Source: Colenecus sp045220475
GTDB taxonomy: Bacteria > Bacteroidota > Bacteroidia > Bacteroidales > Bacteroidaceae
Assembly: GCA_045220475.1 (NCBI GenBank)
Contig: JBGUVW010000053.1
Span: 1 to 64,000, forward strand
DNA length: 64,000 bases
Reading direction: 5' to 3'
Position 1 is the stretch's first letter. The number at the start of each line of letters is the position of its first letter. Shown piece by piece: positions 61,408 through 64,000 of the stretch. Both the position numbers and the translations under genes were made by a program. The notes beneath the pieces were generated by a model, which saw only the letters and a list, made by a program, of their open reading frames with translations, had not been told where the DNA came from and ran no database searches.

Positions 61408-63099
61408 CTAGAACAGGCTGCAGCCTATCAGCACCAAAAGCTGCGCCGTAAGAATACGCAGGAACATTGTAAGCGGATATACCGTTGAGTATGCAACGGC
61501 CGGAGCATCGTGCTCAGTCTGGGCGTTGGCGAATGCCAGTGCCGGAGGATTGGTACTTGCACCTGCCACCAGACCGATAATGCTGTAGTAGTTCATGCCG
61601 TGACGTTTACGTGCTATGAGCGCAACCACAAATACCGGAATCACAGTAATGAGCAGGCCAGCCAGCATAAAGGTGAGTCCGTCACCGGACATTATGGTCT
61701 CAACAAATGTGGCACCCGACTTGATGCCCACACTGGCCAGGAACAGGGCTATACCCACCTCACGCAGCATCATCAGGGCACTTGCCTTGGTATAGGTAAC
61801 AAGACCCAGCTTGTATCCGAACCTGCTTATGAGGATAGCCACAACCAGCGGACCGCCGGCAAGACCCAGCTTAAGCGGTGTGGGTATACCGGGTATAGTG
61901 AGCGGAATGCTGCCGAACAGCACACCTACAAGAATTCCTATGAACATTGTAGCCAGGTTGGGAGCATCCAGACGTTTCATCTCATTGCCCACACGCTGAG
62001 CCACGGCAGCCACACTGCTGGCCTTACCTACTACAGACAGACGGTCACCTATCTGCAGGACCAGACTGGCCGATGCAAACAGCTCGGTGCTGGAACGTAC
62101 CACGCGGGTGATGGTCACGTCATATACGCTACCCAGATGGAGCTCGCCCAGAGTCTTGCCGTTGAGTTTCTCCTTGGTAACCACGATACGGCGTGAAACC
62201 AAAGGCTCGGCACTTTTTGCGCTGTCCCACTCAACATCTACCAAAGATCCCAATATAGTACGGATGGCCTCACCGTCATCCTCGGCGCTAACCACGCAGA
62301 GCTGGTCACCCAGATGAACCACAGTATCCCTGTGGGGAGTGATCACCTCACCCTCATGCAGCAGACGTGAGCATATAAACTCACGGTTTATCAGACGGCG
62401 CAACTCAAGGATTGTCTTGCCGTCCAGACGCTCATTGGTCATGGCAAGATACTGTCTCATGGGCTTGGTGCTGGTATCCTCCTTCTTCATATTCTCCAGC
62501 TCCTCATTCTCCTTGTCATCCTTGATGCGGCAGATGGCCTTCACTATCATCGGCACCATTATCACACCCAGAACGGCAAGCGGATATGCGCATGCATAAC
62601 CGTTGGCAATCTCCAAGCCGGTGTTACCCATCTGACGCAAAGCCTCCTCGGCGGCACCCAGACCGGGCGTATTGGTGACAGCACCGCTCAGCACGCCCAC
62701 AAGCATGGGGAAGCTGTCGGGGTTGGACCTGTCAAACAAAAGGAAATATGTACCTATGGCCACTACGATGTTCAGCACGATCATGAGTACCGCCAGACGG
62801 TTCATCTTGATGCCACCCTTAAGGAATGAGCTGAAAAATGACGGACCAACCTGTAGTCCCAGACTGTAAACGAACAGTATCAGGCCGAAATCCTGTATGA
62901 AACTAATTGTCTTTACGTTTCCGGTAAACCCGAAATGGGCCACCACGATACCGGTAAAAAGGATGAATGCCACGCCGAAGGATATGCCCCTGAACTTGAC
63001 CTTACCCAGCATTACGCCTACGGCAATCACAAAAGAGTAGAGTAAAAGCAGATGAGCTATAGATTCTGTATCAAAAAGCAAAGATTTTATCCAATCCAT
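61408..63099 (-). CDS. AspT/YidE/YbjL-type transporter
   Basis: A 563-residue membrane protein with two AspT-YidE-YbjL duplication domains (about residues 10-175 and 385-555), each with five to six spans, and two TrkA-C/RCK_C domains between them (LAMTNERLDGKTILELRRL and IVVTKEKLNGKTLGELHLG). GVLSGAVTNTPGLGAAEEAL and LVAGASTNPPALAFANAQ are the family signatures. AspT exchanges aspartate for alanine; the substrate here is unknown. Single gene; -7 box at 63153-63160. Confidence 0.9.
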   Translation of the reverse strand: MDWIKSLLFDTESIAHLLLLYSFVIAVGVMLGKVKFRGISFGVAFILFTGIVVAHFGFTGNVKTISFIQDFGLILFVYSLGLQVGPSFFSSFLKGGIKMNRLAVLMIVLNIVVAIGTYFLLFDRSNPDSFPMLVGVLSGAVTNTPGLGAAEEALRQMGNTGLEIANGYACAYPLAVLGVIMVPMIVKAICRIKDDKENEELENMKKEDTSTKPMRQYLAMTNERLDGKTILELRRLINREFICSRLLHEGEVITPHRDTVVHLGDQLCVVSAEDDGEAIRTILGSLVDVEWDSAKSAEPLVSRRIVVTKEKLNGKTLGELHLGSVYDVTITRVVRSSTELFASASLVLQIGDRLSVVGKASSVAAVAQRVGNEMKRLDAPNLATMFIGILVGVLFGSIPLTIPGIPTPLKLGLAGGPLVVAILISRFGYKLGLVTYTKASALMMLREVGIALFLASVGIKSGATFVETIMSGDGLTFMLAGLLITVIPVFVVALIARKRHGMNYYSIIGLVAGASTNPPALAFANAQTEHDAPAVAYSTVYPLTMFLRILTAQLLVLIGCSLF

Positions 63100-63152
63100 T
63101 ATTCCTCAACGTTTTAGTCGGCAAAAATTATCGTATCCTTTTATTTTGGGTG

Positions 63153-63160
63153 CAAAGTTA
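63153..63160 (-). promoter_or_regulatory. -7 box of the AspT/YidE-type gene
   Basis: The minus strand reads TAACTTTG, a full match, about 54 nt before the ATG at 63099. Confidence 0.5.
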
Positions 63161-63276
63161 CTCACATTTCATTCATATTATCCATTTGTCCACCCTTATT
63201 ATTCCTTAAAAAATTAATAGATATTCGGGAAATATAAATTCTGTCTCTAACGATAGGATTAGTAAATCTAATTATT

Positions 63277-63284
63277 TATCTTTG
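63277..63284 (+). promoter_or_regulatory. mutA: -7 box of the methylmalonyl-CoA mutase gene
   Basis: TATCTTTG matches TAnnTTTG, giving a leader of about 60 nt before the ATG at 63349. The leader has a small CCGC/GCGG hairpin (63292-63306) and no B12 riboswitch features. Confidence 0.5.
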
Positions 63285-63348
63285 TCAAGTTCCGCCCTGA
63301 GAGCGGTACTACCTGATTACTGACTAACTATCAAACAAGTTGCATTTT

Positions 63349-64000
63349 ATGTCAAAGTACAAAGAAAAACTCTTCTCAGAGTTCCCCCCGGTGTCTACCC
63401 AGGAGTGGATGGACAAGATTACCGAGGATCTTAAGGGAGCAGATTTTGAGAAGAAACTCGTGTGGAGAACCAACGAGGGATTCAAGGTGCAGCCTTTCTA
63501 CCGCCAGGAGGACCTGGAAGGCCTTGACACCGACACCAAACCCGGAGAATTTCCTTACAAACGCGGCATCAAGGCCAGCAACACCTGGCTGGTACGCCAG
63601 AACATCAGCACCAAGGACATCAAGGAGGCTAACAAGAAGGCTCTTGACATCCTCAACAAGGGTGTGGATTCACTGCGTTTCTGCTGCTGCGGCCGCCTTA
63701 TAGAGGGTGCAGAGCTTGAGGCACTGCTTGACGGTATCTATGCTGACTGCATCGACCTTAACTTCAGCACCAGCCCCGATCTGGCTTGCGCACAGGCTCA
63801 GGCTCTGGTTGACTACTTCAACAAGAAGGGTTATGACCTGGACAAACTGATCGGATCAATCAACTACGACCCCATTGCCCACATGCTCAAGAACGGAATC
63901 GAGTGCGGTCTGGAGAGTGCATCCAAGCTGGTTGAAACGCTCCAGCCCATCAAGAAGTTCCGCGGCCTTACCGTATCGGCCAACCTGCTATCTGACTCAG
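63349..64000 (+). CDS. mutA: Methylmalonyl-CoA mutase small subunit, partial
   Basis: The frame begins MSKYKEKLFSEFPPVSTQEW and stays open to the window end (217 codons seen of roughly 600 expected). The segments ITEDLKGADFEKKLVWRTNEG and VQPFYRQEDL and the GYDLDKLIGSINYDPI part match the small (beta) subunit of bacterial methylmalonyl-CoA mutase. With MutB it interconverts succinyl-CoA and methylmalonyl-CoA in propionate formation. mutB is expected just to the right. Confidence 0.9.
   Translation, partial: MSKYKEKLFSEFPPVSTQEWMDKITEDLKGADFEKKLVWRTNEGFKVQPFYRQEDLEGLDTDTKPGEFPYKRGIKASNTWLVRQNISTKDIKEANKKALDILNKGVDSLRFCCCGRLIEGAELEALLDGIYADCIDLNFSTSPDLACAQAQALVDYFNKKGYDLDKLIGSINYDPIAHMLKNGIECGLESASKLVETLQPIKKFRGLTVSANLLSDS

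Noticed and set aside
63285..63348. B12 riboswitch before the methylmalonyl-CoA mutase gene
   Set aside because: The leader is only about 60 nt and lacks the conserved B12-box; a cobalamin riboswitch needs about 200 nt.

Overview
The window looks like chromosome of a member of the order Bacteroidales (gut or rumen Bacteroidaceae/Prevotellaceae type; the genus cannot be fixed from sequence alone). Signs are the many lipoproteins, promoters of the Bacteroidetes type (TTTG, about 19-20 nt, TAnnTTTG) instead of E. coli -35/-10 boxes, weak Shine-Dalgarno sequences, a FimB/Mfa2-like lipoprotein, 6-bladed propeller lipoproteins, an NVEALA-like peptide, a C10 peptidase, and a methylmalonyl-CoA mutase gene. 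No rRNA, tRNA, CRISPR array, insertion sequence or phage gene was seen.

Layout. 140-6434 (minus): a leu operon leuA-leuC-[leuD/leuA2 fusion]-leuB, preceded by a Leu/Ile-rich leader peptide and a terminator/antiterminator pair. 6555-8589 (minus): an AT-rich module of NVEALA-like Cys-rich peptide, propeller lipoprotein and CxxC thioredoxin-like lipoprotein, divergent from another propeller lipoprotein (8852-9922). 9984-14107 (minus): a MACPF (perforin-like) lipoprotein with an unknown lipoprotein in front of it, from one good promoter. 14184-26210: an unknown membrane protein, cysK, a C10 cysteine peptidase, an SDR/aldehyde dehydrogenase pair, ilvE-trmB-mrp, a membrane DUF5715-like protein and a FimB/Mfa2-like lipoprotein. 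26401-31597: secreted polysaccharide-degradation genes (GH43, sugar-binding-like lipoprotein, two CE1-type esterases) that share unusual Gly/Pro/Gln/Arg-rich tracts.

31763-43844 is the most distinctive region. It is a tandem array of four ~880-residue secreted proteins with macroglobulin (MG2)-like N-termini, a carboxypeptidase-regulatory-like domain and a segment resembling a TonB-receptor plug, interrupted by one smaller carboxypeptidase-regulatory-domain protein. A fifth copy lies alone on the plus strand at 58775-61369. Flanks are nearly the same between copies while one internal segment differs strongly. 43980-46463 is AT-rich and encodes an O-antigen-ligase-like/TPR membrane protein and an unknown lipoprotein. 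46526-49848 holds a transglutaminase-like lipoprotein and a paralogue that has lost the catalytic Cys and His. The ~500-bp gap at 49849-50383 holds a candidate structured RNA on the plus strand.

50384-55449 (minus) is a K+/H+ antiporter-xseA-xseB-M48 peptidase-propeller lipoprotein run. 55510-57990 (minus) is MATE transporter-cytidylate-kinase-like-phosphodiesterase. 58172-58705 is a Spy-like secreted protein. 61408-63099 is an AspT/YidE-type transporter. The window ends inside a methylmalonyl-CoA mutase small-subunit gene (63349 onward).

Biologically, the left end is branched-chain amino-acid synthesis (leu operon, ilvE) with attenuation control. The middle is envelope and secreted functions: antagonism (MACPF), proteolysis, polysaccharide use, and an expanded family of unknown outer-envelope proteins. 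The best candidates for undescribed biology are the MG2/plug-like paralogue array with its variable segment, the Leu/Ile attenuator joined to a leuD-leuA2 fusion, the MACPF pair, the transglutaminase/pseudo-transglutaminase pair, and the structured RNA near 50 kb.
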